64,000 nucleotides of DNA from CADCWK01 sp964244115 (GCA_964244115.1 CAXTHM010000012.1:3116-67115), one strand, 5' to 3'. Shown: positions 49,611-59,446, counted from the first letter of the stretch. The notes: a model not told the origin generated them from the letters alone. Numbers and translations are program-made.

Positions 49611-49789
49611 GTCTGAAGTCCTTCGAGAGATGCCGCCTCACCGGGAATCCACCGCCGCTGATGACGAAGCGTCAGGGGGGCCGAGCTCAGGCGGCATTCC
49701 GATGCATCACTGGCAACCAGCCGTCGCTCGAGGCGAACCGGCCGGCCGTCCAGTGCAGGAGCGCTACAGACAGGTGGTTCCGGTAGAAC

Positions 49790-50029
49790 CTAGGCCTTCT
49801 GGTGCTCGTTGATGAAGTTTACCGCGTTGGCGACGGTCCGGATGTTCTCCGCCTCGTCGTCCTTGATCTCAAGGTCGAATTCCTGCTCCAGCGCCATGAT
49901 GACTTCGACGAGGTCGAGGCTGTCGGCGTCGAGATCGCCGATGAACTCCGCATCCATCGTCACCTTCTCGGTGTCGACGCTCAGACGCTCGGCGACGATG
50001 CTCTGGACGCGCTCAAAAACGGATGCCAC
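49790..50029 (-). CDS. acpP: Acyl carrier protein
   Basis: Protein of 79 residues carrying the growing fatty acyl chain. DLDADSLDLVEVIMALEQEF has the DSL serine that receives 4'-phosphopantetheine. The acidic pattern and the N-terminal VFERVQSIVAERLSV match bacterial AcpP closely. A GTG at 50029 with GAGGAG at good spacing is the chosen start; the ATG at 50047 is an alternative. It is separated from fabG and fabH by the nusB and accC genes. Divergent or upstream partners such as fabF are not in the window. Confidence 0.95.
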   Translation of the reverse strand: MASVFERVQSIVAERLSVDTEKVTMDAEFIGDLDADSLDLVEVIMALEQEFDLEIKDDEAENIRTVANAVNFINEHQKA

Positions 50030-50256
50030 CGAACACTCCTCAGCCATGCGACGGGATGGACGCATCAGCTCAATGCCGTTGAAAGCGGCCGTTCCGCCCC
50101 GGGAACGCGACCGCACCGTGCTGGTCACCACACCCGGCCAGCCGAACCGGCGCGAAATCATCGCGACGGAGGACGGCTGACGCGCTGAGTGACACGCTCG
50201 CGGGATGATACACGAGCCATCCCGCCCAGACGAGTCCCGTCGCCCGCGGAATCGGC

Positions 50257-50979
50257 CTACTGCTCGGCGACGCGGATCTGCTCGCTGATCGTGCGCAGGA
50301 CGCCGTTGACGAACGAGGCGGTCGAGTCGCCGCCGAACCGCTTGCCGAGTTCGACCGCCTCGTTGACGACTTGGGCGTTCGACTCCGCCCGGACGTACTC
50401 CATCTCGTAGATCCCGAGCCGTAGCACATTGCGGTCGATCGTCCCGATCCGGTCGATCGGGAAGGCCGGGGCGGCGGCGAGGATGGTCCGGTCGATCTCG
50501 GCGGTGAACCGGATCACCCCGAAGACGATGTCCCGGACGCCCTGTTCGAGGTGACGGGAATCGGCGACGGCTTCGGGCGGGAGGTCGAGCTCAGCCTCGC
50601 CGGACGCGTCGCCGTGGGCGGCACCGGCGGACAGGAACGGGTCGTCGATCACCCGCTGGACGACCTCCTCGAACGGATGGCTCGTCACGTCGAGTTCGAA
50701 CAGGGCGAGCAGCGCCAGCTGCCGGATCGCGTGGCGATTGGTGGTCGGCGTGACCTCGGTAGCGTTGGGTCCAGTAGTCGGTCCGTTCACCTTACCCCTC
50801 CGGCGAGCCGCCCGGCGACGCTGGGCCGCGTTGCCTTGGGGAGGCGCCGTCTGGTCTCGACCCGATGTTCGATGACCGGCCTGGGACTCGTCGGTCGGTC
50901 GGTCACCGGTCGGGGCCTCGTCGGGCCGGTTGGCCGTGGCGGCCTGTTCGAGCTGTTCCCGGATGCGCTGATAGTCCAC
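50257..50979 (-). CDS. nusB: Transcription antitermination protein NusB with N-terminal extension
   Basis: NusB binds boxA RNA with NusE (S10) in rRNA antitermination. The NusB core starts at about residue 84 (NRHAIRQLALLALFELDVTS) and ends with VVNEAVELGKRFGGDSTASF and FVNGVLRTISEQIR, the conserved C-terminal helices. About 80 residues before it are low-complexity, Gln/Arg-rich and basic (AQRRRAARRRGKVNG); usual NusB proteins are 130-170 residues, this is 240. The long N-terminus keeps one frame and normal composition for the host, but a later start cannot be excluded. Near accC on the same strand. Confidence 0.88.
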   Translation of the reverse strand: MDYQRIREQLEQAATANRPDEAPTGDRPTDESQAGHRTSGRDQTAPPQGNAAQRRRAARRRGKVNGPTTGPNATEVTPTTNRHAIRQLALLALFELDVTSHPFEEVVQRVIDDPFLSAGAAHGDASGEAELDLPPEAVADSRHLEQGVRDIVFGVIRFTAEIDRTILAAAPAFPIDRIGTIDRNVLRLGIYEMEYVRAESNAQVVNEAVELGKRFGGDSTASFVNGVLRTISEQIRVAEQ

Positions 50980-51086
50980 GGGCAGGTCCCTTCCTGGGTG
51001 TGATCACCAGGAGTGCTGGCGTTCTCGGCTCGTGCGGTCGGTTGGCGGGAGAGGATGATCGTTCACGATCGCGTTGGCTTCCGGCC

Positions 51087-51180
51087 GGGCAGACCTCTCC
51101 CCCTTTCGGGGTGAACCTGCTCGCTCACCCGCCAGAGGCGGCTCTCGCTGCGCTGCGGCTCACAGGTGCCCGGAGCGGGA
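51087..51180 (+). repeat. Repeat family 1, single arm (copy E)
   Basis: Modules in plus orientation: GCAGACCTCTCCCCC, AACCTGCTCGCTCACCCGCC, GGCTCTCGCTGCGCTGCGG and CACAGGTGCCCGGAGCGGG. It sits between accC (ends 51214) and nusB (starts 50979). The GTGGCGGAG outer end is missing. Confidence 0.75.
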
Positions 51181-51213
51181 CGGCGTGGCATCTGCCCACA
51201 TCCCCGGAGACGC

Positions 51214-52632
51214 CTACGAGACGGAGCCGCCGCTCGCGACCCCGTCGGACTCCAGGTCCTCCTCGCTCCGCACCGGTGTCCGGGCGAGGAGTTCCGGGAC
51301 GAAGCCGGTATGGACGTCGCCGTCGCGGAAGCGCTGATCGGCCATCACGACGCGGTGGAACGGCGTTGAGTGCATGATCCCGGTGATCACCGTCTCACGC
51401 AGGGCGCGCTCCATCCGGGCGATGGCCTCGTCCCGGGTCTTGCCGTGGGTGATGATCTTGGCCAGCAGGCTGTCGTAGTTCGGCGGGACCGTGTAGCCGC
51501 TGAAGAGGTGGGAATCGACCCGGACACCGGGACCGCCCGGTGCCACGAACGTCTCGACAGTACCCGTATTCGGGCGGAAATCGCGGCTGGCGTCCTCGGC
51601 CGTGATCCGGCACTCGATCGAGTGGCCGACCGGTTCGAGCAGCTTCGGGTCGAGGTCCAGCTTCTGCCCGGCGGCGATCCGGATCTGCCAGGCGACGAGG
51701 TCGATCCCGCTCGTCTCCTCGGTGATCGGGTGCTCGACCTGGATCCGGGTGTTCATCTCCATGAAGTAGAACCGGCCGTCGGCATCGAGCAGGAACTCCA
51801 GCGTCCCGGCGCTGGTGTACCCGGCCGACTTGGCGCCACGGACCGCCGTCCGGAGCAGGTTCTCGCGGACGCGCCGGTTGAGGTTCGGAGCCGGAGCTTC
51901 CTCGACGACCTTCTGGTGGCGCCGCTGCAACGAGCAGTCCCGTTCGCCGACGGCGAGGACGGTGCCGTGGTGATCGCCCAGGACCTGGACCTCGACGTGG
52001 CGCGGGTGCGAGAGGTATCGCTCGATGTAGCACGAGTCATCGCCGAAGGCCGCTTGCGCCTCGGACTGCGCCAGCGGCAGCAGGCGTGTGAGTTCGGCAT
52101 CGTCATTGGCGACGCGCATCCCGCGGCCGCCGCCGCCGGCGACGGCTTTGATGATGACCGGGTAGCCGATCTTGCGGGCCGCCTGCCGGGCCGCGCCGAG
52201 GTTCTCGACCGGACCATCCGTGCCGGGCAGCATCGGCACGCCGGCCGCGCGCATCATGTCCCGGGCGATGGCCTTGTTGCCCATCTTCTCGATCACTTCC
52301 GGCCGGGGTCCGATGAAGGTGATCCCGACCTGCTGGCAGATCTCGGCCAGGAACGCATTCTCGGCCAGGAAGCCGTAGCCGGGGTGGAGGGCGTCGCAGC
52401 CCGTGATCAGGGCGGCGCTGATCACGGCGGGGATGTTGTTGTAGGACTTCGCCACGGCGGCCGGCCCGATGCAGACCGCCTCGTCGGCGAGCCGGACGGC
52501 GAGCGAGTCCCGGTCGACATCGCTGTAGCCGACGACGGCCGGGATGCCGAGGTCCCGGCAGGCCCGCAGGACGCGCAGGGCGATCTCACCGCGGTTCGCG
52601 ATCATGATCTTGCGGAAGAGTGGTTCGGGCAT
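51214..52632 (-). CDS. accC: Biotin carboxylase subunit of acetyl-CoA carboxylase
   Basis: ATP-grasp enzyme of 472 residues that carboxylates the biotin of AccB. KIMIANRGEIALRVLRACRD opens the N-domain, HPGYGFLAENAFLAEICQQ follows, and VIIKAVAGGGGRGMRVAND is the glycine-rich ATP lid. ERDCSLQRRHQKVVEEAPAP and FMEMNTRIQVEHPITEETSG carry the metal, bicarbonate and biotin residues (E, E and N-R). The ATG at 52632 has GAGGAAC upstream. The gene stands without accB; the biotin carrier and carboxyltransferase must lie elsewhere. Confidence 0.95.
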   Translation of the reverse strand: MPEPLFRKIMIANRGEIALRVLRACRDLGIPAVVGYSDVDRDSLAVRLADEAVCIGPAAVAKSYNNIPAVISAALITGCDALHPGYGFLAENAFLAEICQQVGITFIGPRPEVIEKMGNKAIARDMMRAAGVPMLPGTDGPVENLGAARQAARKIGYPVIIKAVAGGGGRGMRVANDDAELTRLLPLAQSEAQAAFGDDSCYIERYLSHPRHVEVQVLGDHHGTVLAVGERDCSLQRRHQKVVEEAPAPNLNRRVRENLLRTAVRGAKSAGYTSAGTLEFLLDADGRFYFMEMNTRIQVEHPITEETSGIDLVAWQIRIAAGQKLDLDPKLLEPVGHSIECRITAEDASRDFRPNTGTVETFVAPGGPGVRVDSHLFSGYTVPPNYDSLLAKIITHGKTRDEAIARMERALRETVITGIMHSTPFHRVVMADQRFRDGDVHTGFVPELLARTPVRSEEDLESDGVASGGSVS

Positions 52633-52848
52633 GCAGTTCCTCGATATCACCGGCACCGGCGACGCTTGGCGACCGGCGTTGACGCATCCTCCAAGGATAG
52701 ACGACTCGGACCGGTGTCCGGGTGACGGCACCGGGCCCTGGTCCCGCGGCCGGCCGAATCGACTGGCAGCCGAAATGCGCCAGTATCTGGCAGGACGACC
52801 ATCTCCCGAGCCCTGTTCATTCCGGGCGCACAGCGAAGGACAGACCAG

Positions 52849-53355
52849 ATGCCTCATTCCCCGGCGATCATCGTCAACACGCTTACCCGCTCATTCGCGA
52901 TCGGGATCTCGGCCGGGATGCGGACCCAGATGCCGGGCGCGGTCCTGACATGGCAACTCGCCGATGGCGGTCTGAGTCGGGGAAGTGGCCCCGTCTGGCC
53001 GCTCTTGCGCCGTGGCGGCAGCCGGAAGGTGGCAACGGTCATGGCGCTCGGTGAACTGGTCGGAGACAAGCTCCCCATGACACCCGACCGGATCTCCGGA
53101 TACGCCGGTATGGGCCGACTCGTCTTCGGTACCGTGATGGGAGGGCTGGTGGCGTCAGGTGTGGGTGCCCGGTCCGGTGGGTTGATCGTCGCCGCGGCGA
53201 CCGGTGCCCTCGGTGCCGCGGTCGGGTCGTACGGCGGCTACTGGGCCCGACGGTCGATCGTCGGCCAGTACGGTCTCCCGGATCTTCCGGTGGCGCTGGT
53301 CGAGGATGCGTTCTCGTACGCGCTGGCCCGCCTGGCGGTGGCTCGGGAGCTGTAG
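52849..53355 (+). CDS. DUF4126-like membrane protein
   Basis: Protein of 168 residues with about four hydrophobic segments (IIVNTLTRSFAIGISAGMRTQ, LGELVGDKLPMTPDRISGYAG, VFGTVMGGLVASGVGARSGG and LIVAAATGALGAAVGSYGGYW). The G-x-R-x-x-x-P N-terminus and the ELVGDKLPxTPxR motif recall the DUF4126 family from memory; its function is not known. The ATG at 52849 has no strong upstream AGG, so the start is moderately sure. It is divergent from accC and converges with fabG (15-bp gap). Confidence 0.75.
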   Translation: MPHSPAIIVNTLTRSFAIGISAGMRTQMPGAVLTWQLADGGLSRGSGPVWPLLRRGGSRKVATVMALGELVGDKLPMTPDRISGYAGMGRLVFGTVMGGLVASGVGARSGGLIVAAATGALGAAVGSYGGYWARRSIVGQYGLPDLPVALVEDAFSYALARLAVAREL

Positions 53356-53370
53356 CCCGATCGCTCTTCG

Positions 53371-54120
53371 CTAGGGCATGAACAGGCCGCCGTCGATCGT
53401 CAGGACGTGGCCGGTGATGAACGAGGCGTCGTCGGAGGCGAGGAAGGCGACGCCGGCGGCGACGTCCTCGGGCCGACCGAACCGGGCCAGCGGTGTCTGA
53501 CCCAGGATCGCCGCCTTCTGCTCGTCCTTGAGCACGTCCGTGAGCCGGGTCTGGATGAAGCCAGGCGCGATCGCGTTGACCGTGATGTTGCGCGACCCGA
53601 CTTCCTTGGCGAGGGACTTCGTCAGTCCGATCAGGCCGGCCTTGGCGGAGGCATAATTCGCCTGCCCGGCGTTGCCGACCTGCCCCACGACCGAGGTCAG
53701 GTTGATGATCCGGCCCGATCGCTGCCGCATCATCGGCCGGAGGACCGCCTTGCTGACGAGGAAGGCGCCCTTGAGGTTCGTGTCGACGACATCGTCCCAG
53801 TCGGCCTCCGACATCCGCATGACGAGCGTGTCGCGCGTGATGCCGGCGTTGTTGACCAGGACATCGACCTTGCCGAGCTTCTCCAGCGCTGTCTCGATCG
53901 TCGCGGCGGAGCCGTCGGCGGTCGCGATGTCGGCGGCGAGGATTTCGACGATCCCACCGAGCCCGACCAGATCCTGCCGAGCCGCCTCGGCCGACTCGGC
54001 GTCACGCTGGTAGGTGACGAGCAGATCGTAGCCGTCCGTCGCGAGGCGGCGGGCGATCGCCAGGCCGATCCCGCGGGAGCCGCCGGTCACGATGGCCGTT
54101 CGGCGTGGTGAAGTGGACAC
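53371..54120 (-). CDS. fabG: 3-oxoacyl-[acyl-carrier-protein] reductase
   Basis: SDR enzyme of 249 residues reducing beta-ketoacyl-ACP with NADPH. TAIVTGGSRGIGLAIARRLA (TGGxxGIG, residues 8-27), VDVLVNNAGITRDTLVMRMS (NNAG) and the triad S143, Y156 and K160 (YASAK) are all present. The C-terminus FITGHVLTIDGGLFMP is typical. The start is a GTG (54120) behind GGAGG at good spacing; a frame open to 54246 is not conserved. It lies downstream of fabH with 346 bp between, so it probably has its own promoter. Confidence 0.93.
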   Translation of the reverse strand: MSTSPRRTAIVTGGSRGIGLAIARRLATDGYDLLVTYQRDAESAEAARQDLVGLGGIVEILAADIATADGSAATIETALEKLGKVDVLVNNAGITRDTLVMRMSEADWDDVVDTNLKGAFLVSKAVLRPMMRQRSGRIINLTSVVGQVGNAGQANYASAKAGLIGLTKSLAKEVGSRNITVNAIAPGFIQTRLTDVLKDEQKAAILGQTPLARFGRPEDVAAGVAFLASDDASFITGHVLTIDGGLFMP

Positions 54121-54466
54121 AGATGAATTCCTCCGGGCCCGACCCGACCCGGACCGGGGAAAATCAGTCGAACCGAACAGGTTGTAAACGCAGGACGTAT
54201 GGAGAGAAAGGTTAAAACGGGGGAGCGGGCTGCCCTTCCCGGCCATGAATGGCCTGGCTGAAGGACGGCGCTGCGCGCAGAAGGCTGGCGGAATGTCACG
54301 AGGACCGCCACCATCGCCCCCGTTGTTGGTCTCCCTCCATCAGACCTTCTAGCTAGCCACGGACGTCACTCCTCTCAGGGCATGAGCGCCGCGGCGCGGC
54401 GCGAACCGGGGAGGGGTCTGGGAAGGGGTTTGCTCAGCCGCTCAAGCGTCCGAGGGGGTTCCTGCC
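54121..54466. other. Gap between fabH and fabG
   Basis: A 346-bp gap on the minus strand. It contains a degraded piece that resembles a family 1 arm (54400-54436, minus: AACCCCTTCCCAGACCCCTC, CCCGGTTCGC), and TTTACA on the minus strand near the fabG start. Nothing else was recognised. Confidence 0.5.
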
Positions 54467-55585
<1,119 letters not shown>

Positions 55586-55615
55586 GGCCGTTCTCCGGTC
55601 GTGGACGAAAAGCGA

Positions 55616-55658
55616 CTGACCCGCCCTCGGGGACCAGTGGTCCGACGTGGCGGGTCAG
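55616..55658 (-). terminator. Hairpin terminator between rpmF and fabH
   Basis: The 10-bp stem CTGACCCGCC / GGCGGGTCAG, with an inner GGACC/GGTCC hairpin, is followed on the minus strand by TCGCTTTTCG. It begins seven bases after the rpmF stop. It would insulate or attenuate fabH behind yceD-rpmF. Confidence 0.7.
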
Positions 55659-55664
55659 CGTCGA

Positions 55665-55868
55665 TCAGGCGTTGGGCTCGTTGTGGGAGTGCTCGATCTG
55701 CAGGACGGCGCGGCCGCGGTAGAAGCCGCAGCTCGGGCAGACATGGTGCGAGCGCTGGTTCTCGCCGCAGTGCGGGCAGATGGTGAGCTGCGGCAGCTTC
55801 AGGAACTGCTCACGGCGGCGGTTGCCACGGCGGTGGCTGCTGATACGCTGCTTGGGAAGGGCACCCAT
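55665..55868 (-). CDS. rpmF: Ribosomal protein bL32
   Basis: Small basic protein of 67 residues of the large ribosomal subunit. MGALPKQRISSHRRGNRRRE is the conserved N-terminus. The zinc ribbon has two CxxC pairs, ICPHCGEN and VCPSCGFYRG, so this is the zinc-binding (C+) form. It lies between yceD and fabH in the classical order, with the ATG 62 bp after yceD. Confidence 0.96.
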   Translation of the reverse strand: MGALPKQRISSHRRGNRRREQFLKLPQLTICPHCGENQRSHHVCPSCGFYRGRAVLQIEHSHNEPNA

Positions 55869-55930
55869 CTCGATGTACTCCTGTGACCCCGTTCAGGGGC
55901 CGCTCGGTTCGGACTCCGCGCATGACCGGG

Positions 55931-56530
55931 CTACCGGTCGGAAGTGTCTCGTTCGTCCAGCAGGGCCGAGAGAGCGGCGAACCGCCCGTCGGCCGGGTCG
56001 TCCAGATCGGGATCATCGCCATTGGCCAGGCTCAGCGCCCGCGTGTCGGGTCCGGGGCAGTCATCCCCGCAGTCCGGGCGCATCGGCAACGCGAGCAGGA
56101 CGTTCTGGCGGATGGCCTCCCGGATGTCGATCTCGTGATTGTCGCTGATCTCGAAGAAGTCATCCTCCTCCGGGTCGAGCTGATCGCTGGCGTCGATCTC
56201 GGCGCCGGACCGGACGTCGACCTTCTGCCGGAATGGTTCGGCGAAGGTCGCGATGACCGTCTCCTCGTAGGGGCGCAGGCAGCGGACGCATTCCACCTCG
56301 GCGGTTCCCGCCAGGCGGAACGACCCCAGCACCTGACCCCGGAGACGGGTGAGGGTCAACTCACCGTTCAGTCTGGTCGCGACCATCTCCTCGGCCAAGG
56401 CGAGTGGACCGAGCGTGAGGCCGTAGACCCGGCGACCACCGACATCCTCCTGGAGGAGGGACGCGACGTTGACGACCGTCTCATTCACGAGCGTGTCGCT
56501 CGGGCCACCGCCGACGGATTGGCTCACCAT
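55931..56530 (-). CDS. yceD: DUF177/YceD-family protein
   Basis: Protein of 199 residues of the YceD family, linked to large-subunit rRNA accumulation. The two conserved parts are GTAEVECVRCLRPYEETV, with the family's CxxC, and EEDDFFEISDNHEIDIREA, followed by LLALPMRPDCGDDCPGPD with its second Cys pair. The start is placed at the ATG (56530), giving a normal length; longer frames are not conserved. It heads a minus-strand operon yceD-rpmF-fabH, with a promoter at 56633-56662. Confidence 0.88.
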   Translation of the reverse strand: MVSQSVGGGPSDTLVNETVVNVASLLQEDVGGRRVYGLTLGPLALAEEMVATRLNGELTLTRLRGQVLGSFRLAGTAEVECVRCLRPYEETVIATFAEPFRQKVDVRSGAEIDASDQLDPEEDDFFEISDNHEIDIREAIRQNVLLALPMRPDCGDDCPGPDTRALSLANGDDPDLDDPADGRFAALSALLDERDTSDR

Positions 56531-56632
56531 GACGTTCGCTTCATCTTGATCCGCCAGCGTCTCGCACCCCAACCGGAGTTCGACGCGCTGGCTTGCGCCG
56601 GGTTCCGCATGCCCTGAGGGCATAACCCACGA

Positions 56633-56662
56633 ATGATAGGAGCAGACGGGCCATTCGGTCAA
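56633..56662 (-). promoter_or_regulatory. Promoter of the yceD-rpmF-fabH operon
   Basis: The minus strand reads TTGACC (56662-56657), 18 bases, TATCAT (56638-56633), a near-consensus sigma-70 promoter about 103 bp before the yceD start. The -10 hexamer TATCAT is the same as in the elements upstream of gyrA, guaB and the PHP gene. Confidence 0.65.
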
Positions 56663-56755
56663 TGACGACCGCGATGTCGGGCCGGTCAGTTCCGCCCGGA
56701 GCCGTACTACACTTGTCCGGAATCGCCCTGGCGGGACGCCGGGAGCGCTCTGACG

Positions 56756-57280
56756 ATGTGGGATGTGAGCAACATGGCGAAGATGGCAGTCAAGCGGGCG
56801 ACGGATCGGGCAGCAGCGGCTCGGCAGGGTGGCGACCGCGTCGTCGCCAACAATCGACGGGCCACCTACGAGTACTTCATCGAGGATACGATCGAAGCGG
56901 GCATCGTGCTGACCGGGTCCGAGATCAAGGCGATCCGCGAGGGCAAGGTCACGATCAGCGAGGCGTATGTCCGGATCGAGAACGACGAGCTCTGGCTGAT
57001 CGGCGCCAACGTGTCGCCGTTCGCCAACGGCGGCTACGCCAACCACCGCCCCGACCGGGCCCGGAAGCTGCTCGCCCACCGCCGCCAGATCACGAACTTC
57101 CGGGAGCAGATCGAGCGCAAGGGGCTGACGATCGTGCCGCTGCGCCTCGTGCTGCGGGACGGCCGGGCCAAACTGGTCATCGGCGTGGCAAAGGGCAAGA
57201 AGCTCTATGACAAGCGGGCCTCCGACGCCGAGCGCCAGTCGAAGAAGGACGTCCAGCAGGAGCTGTCGCACCGGAACTAA
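56756..57280 (+). CDS. smpB: SsrA-binding protein SmpB
   Basis: RNA-binding protein of 174 residues that delivers tmRNA to stalled ribosomes. YEYFIEDTIEAGIVLTGSEI, IKAIREGKVTISEAYVRIEN and NGGYANHRPDRARKLLAHR are conserved core strands of the OB fold. VIGVAKGKKLYDKRASDAER is the C-terminal tail that enters the decoding site. Three ATG codons near the start (56756, 56774, 56783) are possible; the shortest is closest to usual length. It lies 68 bp upstream of the tmRNA gene, its direct partner. Confidence 0.95.
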   Translation: MWDVSNMAKMAVKRATDRAAAARQGGDRVVANNRRATYEYFIEDTIEAGIVLTGSEIKAIREGKVTISEAYVRIENDELWLIGANVSPFANGGYANHRPDRARKLLAHRRQITNFREQIERKGLTIVPLRLVLRDGRAKLVIGVAKGKKLYDKRASDAERQSKKDVQQELSHRN

Positions 57281-57348
57281 GGGCCGGTCGTGGCTCACCG
57301 GATCTTGAAACGGGCTCAGGAATCGACCATACTATCGGGACGACGAAT

Positions 57349-57706
57349 GGGGATGTCCCGGTTTCGACAGGGTCGGGCGGGATATACGGTGCGTGCCGAG
57401 GTGCCCAGGCCTCGTAAAACCGGGCAAAAAAAGTAACTGGCACACAGCCTGTTGCACTCGCTGCCTAACCTAGGTTAGATGGCGCGTCCCTCTGGACCAT
57501 CACCTTCCGGGTCCAGCCAGGGGCGCCACTTCAGGGAGGATGCGGTAGCCAAGTCCGCCGGAGCGCGGCTATCTAAGGCAGTCTGGCTGACGGTCACGGC
57601 ATCCTGTCAGTGGGAGGCCGAGACCGGACATCGAACACTGACTACGCACGTAGCAGACGTATGGTCACCGGTTCTGGACGGGGGTTCGATTCCCCCCATC
57701 TCCACC
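57349..57706 (+). ncRNA. ssrA: Transfer-messenger RNA (ssrA)
   Basis: The 5' GGGGATGTCCCGGTTTCGAC and the 3' GGGGTTCGATTCCCCCCATC, TCCACC ends pair as an alanyl-tRNA-like domain (GGGGATG with CATCTCC). The last A of CCA is not encoded (ACCT). The tag reading frame runs 57424-57468 and encodes AKKVTGTQPVALAA and a TAA stop, with the canonical degradation ending ALAA. Pseudoknot-like GC stems follow. A bidirectional terminator stands at 57715-57746. smpB is immediately upstream and clpP, one protease for tagged proteins, converges downstream. Confidence 0.96.
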
Positions 57707-57714
57707 TAAGTCGA

Positions 57715-57746
57715 GCGAGACCCCCCGAGCGATCGGGGGGTCTCGC
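57715..57746. terminator. Terminator of ssrA, also facing clpP
   Basis: A perfect 14-bp stem, GCGAGACCCCCCGA / TCGGGGGGTCTCGC, with a GCGA tetraloop, followed on the plus strand by TGTTTT. It lies in the convergent gap between ssrA and clpP. Confidence 0.88.
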
Positions 57747-57787
57747 TGTTTTCGCCTGGCGCTGCGGGATGTTCCGCGTGACCGGGT

Positions 57788-58432
57788 CTACCGGTCAGCG
57801 GTGACCTCATCGTGAATGACGGCCGGGATCGGGTTGGCCGGGAGCAGGACCTCATCGACCAGGCCGTACTCCTTCGCCTCCCAGGAGCTCATGTAGAAGT
57901 CCCGCTGGCTGTCCTGCCTGACCTTTTCGAGCGGCTGGTTGCAATGGGTGGCGAGGAGCTCGATGCAGCGGCCGGAGAGCAGCAGCGCCTCGCGGGCCGC
58001 GACCTCGATGTCCGGCACGTTGCCGCGGAAGCCGCCTGATCCCTGGTGGATCATCATTCGGGAGCTGGGCAGGGCGTAGCGCTTGCCCGGTGCGCCGCCG
58101 GCGAGCAGGACGGTCGCCATGCTGGCGCCGAACCCCATGCAGTAGGTCGAGACGTCGGGCTTGATCATCTGCATCGTGTCGTAGATCGCCAGGCCCGAGT
58201 AGATCACGCCGCCGGGCGAGTTGATGTAGAGCTTGATGTCCTGCTCGCTGTCCTCGTGGGCGAGGAACAGGAGCTGGGCGACGACGAGGTTCGCGATCTG
58301 GTCGTCGATCGGGTAACCGACGAAGATGATCCGGTCCCGCAGGAGGCGGGAGTAGATATCGAAGGACCGCTCGCCGCGACTGCTGCTCTCGACCACCATC
58401 GGGACGAGGTTTTTCGTGTCGGGAATCTGCAT
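57788..58432 (-). CDS. clpP: ATP-dependent Clp protease proteolytic subunit
   Basis: Serine protease core of 214 residues that degrades proteins fed by ClpX/ClpA. The catalytic triad is S104 (MGFGASMATVLL), H129 (RMMIHQGSGG) and D178 (SQRDFYMSSWEA). INSPGGVIYSGLAIYDTMQ is the oxyanion strand and substrate groove. The N-terminus MQIPDTKNLVPMVVESSSRG lacks a long propeptide. No clpX follows on the minus strand. It converges with ssrA, whose tagged products ClpXP removes. The call is safe; whether this organism has more clpP copies cannot be seen. Confidence 0.95.
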   Translation of the reverse strand: MQIPDTKNLVPMVVESSSRGERSFDIYSRLLRDRIIFVGYPIDDQIANLVVAQLLFLAHEDSEQDIKLYINSPGGVIYSGLAIYDTMQMIKPDVSTYCMGFGASMATVLLAGGAPGKRYALPSSRMMIHQGSGGFRGNVPDIEVAAREALLLSGRCIELLATHCNQPLEKVRQDSQRDFYMSSWEAKEYGLVDEVLLPANPIPAVIHDEVTADR

Positions 58433-58516
58433 CTCACCCTCGTCTCAGGGCCGGCTCGACCGGCTCACGTGTCGTCCACTGTCGGGCTCTGAGTCTATCA
58501 GCCGACAGATCACCGA

Positions 58517-58545
58517 CGGCCTGCCCGATGGGGCAGGGCAGGCCG
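58517..58545 (-). terminator. Hairpin terminator after the DedA/VTT gene
   Basis: A 10-bp perfect stem, CGGCCTGCCC / GGGCAGGCCG, with a nine-base loop, 26 bp after the stop of the gene at 58572-59297. Confidence 0.6.
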
Positions 58546-58571
58546 ACGCCGGTTGGCACCGCCCGGCGCGA

Positions 58572-59297
58572 TCAGGACGGCGGCTCGACCGACCGGCCGA
58601 AGCGGCGGCCGATGGCATTCCCGGCGAACCAGAAGATCCCCGCGAGCAGGATGACGGCGACGAAGACGAGCGCCCCGCTCGCGAACCCGTTCGCCAGTGC
58701 CCCGGTGACGGCGTAGAGGATCGAGGCCGGGATCGCGCCGGCGATGACCGCGACGAGGACCCGGCGCCACCCCAGCCGCGACGTCCCGGCGATGATCGCC
58801 ATCGTCTCGGCCAGCAGCGGGATCGGCCGGGTCACGATGATCGCTAGGAGTCCCCAGCGATCGAGCAGCCGGTTGGCCTGCTCGACCTCGGCCGGCGTCA
58901 CGATCCGGCTCAGGAGCGCCCCGCCCCGCCGCCCGATCAGGAAGCCGACCATCGCCGCGCCGACGCTGCCGACGAGCGAGAGGAGCGACCCGACCACGAT
59001 CCCGAAGATCGCGCCGTTGGCGACCATGATCACGCTCGACGGCACCGGCAGCACGACGTCCGCGATCAGCAGCCCGGTCCCGACCGCCACCGCGACCCAG
59101 CCGCCGCGGTCCAGCCACGGCGACGGGTCGGTCAGCAGCGGCACCCCGAGGGCCTCGACGACGGCGAACAGCACGCCGAGGCCGACGACCATCGCCAGGA
59201 CGAGGAGCAGGTAGCGCCGCAGGAGCGAGCGCCGCGGTGGCGTGGCGGCGAGATCGTCGGAAACCGATGAATTAGGTGGGCGGAGATTGCCGCTCAC
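58572..59297 (-). CDS. DedA/VTT-domain (TVP38-like) membrane protein
   Basis: Inner-membrane protein of 241 residues. VLPVPSSVIMVANGAIFGIV, VGSVGAAMVGFLIGRRGG and IVTRPIPLLAETMAIIAGTS are the VTT (SNARE-associated Golgi) domain motifs, with the E/R residues and Pro-rich re-entrant loops of the family. Five to six hydrophobic helices are visible. Family members take part in membrane lipid handling (undecaprenyl-phosphate or phospholipid flipping in studied cases); the substrate here is unknown. The ATG at 59297 starts a short polar tail before the first helix. It lies upstream of clpP on the same strand at its end, with its own terminator. Confidence 0.85.
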   Translation of the reverse strand: MSGNLRPPNSSVSDDLAATPPRRSLLRRYLLLVLAMVVGLGVLFAVVEALGVPLLTDPSPWLDRGGWVAVAVGTGLLIADVVLPVPSSVIMVANGAIFGIVVGSLLSLVGSVGAAMVGFLIGRRGGALLSRIVTPAEVEQANRLLDRWGLLAIIVTRPIPLLAETMAIIAGTSRLGWRRVLVAVIAGAIPASILYAVTGALANGFASGALVFVAVILLAGIFWFAGNAIGRRFGRSVEPPS

Positions 59298-59349
59298 CGG
59301 CTCGAACCAGTCGGTGTGGTTGGAGTGGGTTGCGGTCGAAATGTTCGGG

Positions 59350-59446
59350 CGGCAGCGTAGACCTTTCCCCCGACCCCTCTCCGGCTCGCTCGCTCGCTCA
59401 CCGGCTGAAGCGGCTGCGGCTCCGCGGGTGCCCGGAGAGGGAAGCC
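59350..59446 (+). repeat. Repeat family 1, single arm (copy F)
   Basis: Modules in plus orientation: TAGACCTTTCCCCCGACCCC, TCTCCGGCTCGCTCGC, CACCGGCTGAAGCGGCTGCGG and CTCCGCGGGTGCCCGGAGAG. It lies between the EVE gene and the DedA gene. The CGCT unit is expanded (CGCTCGCTCGCTCA). Confidence 0.75.

Noticed and set aside
57479..57709. Reading frame of 76 residues inside ssrA
   Set aside because: It lies wholly in the tmRNA sequence and has no ribosome binding site. The tRNA-like end overlaps it.
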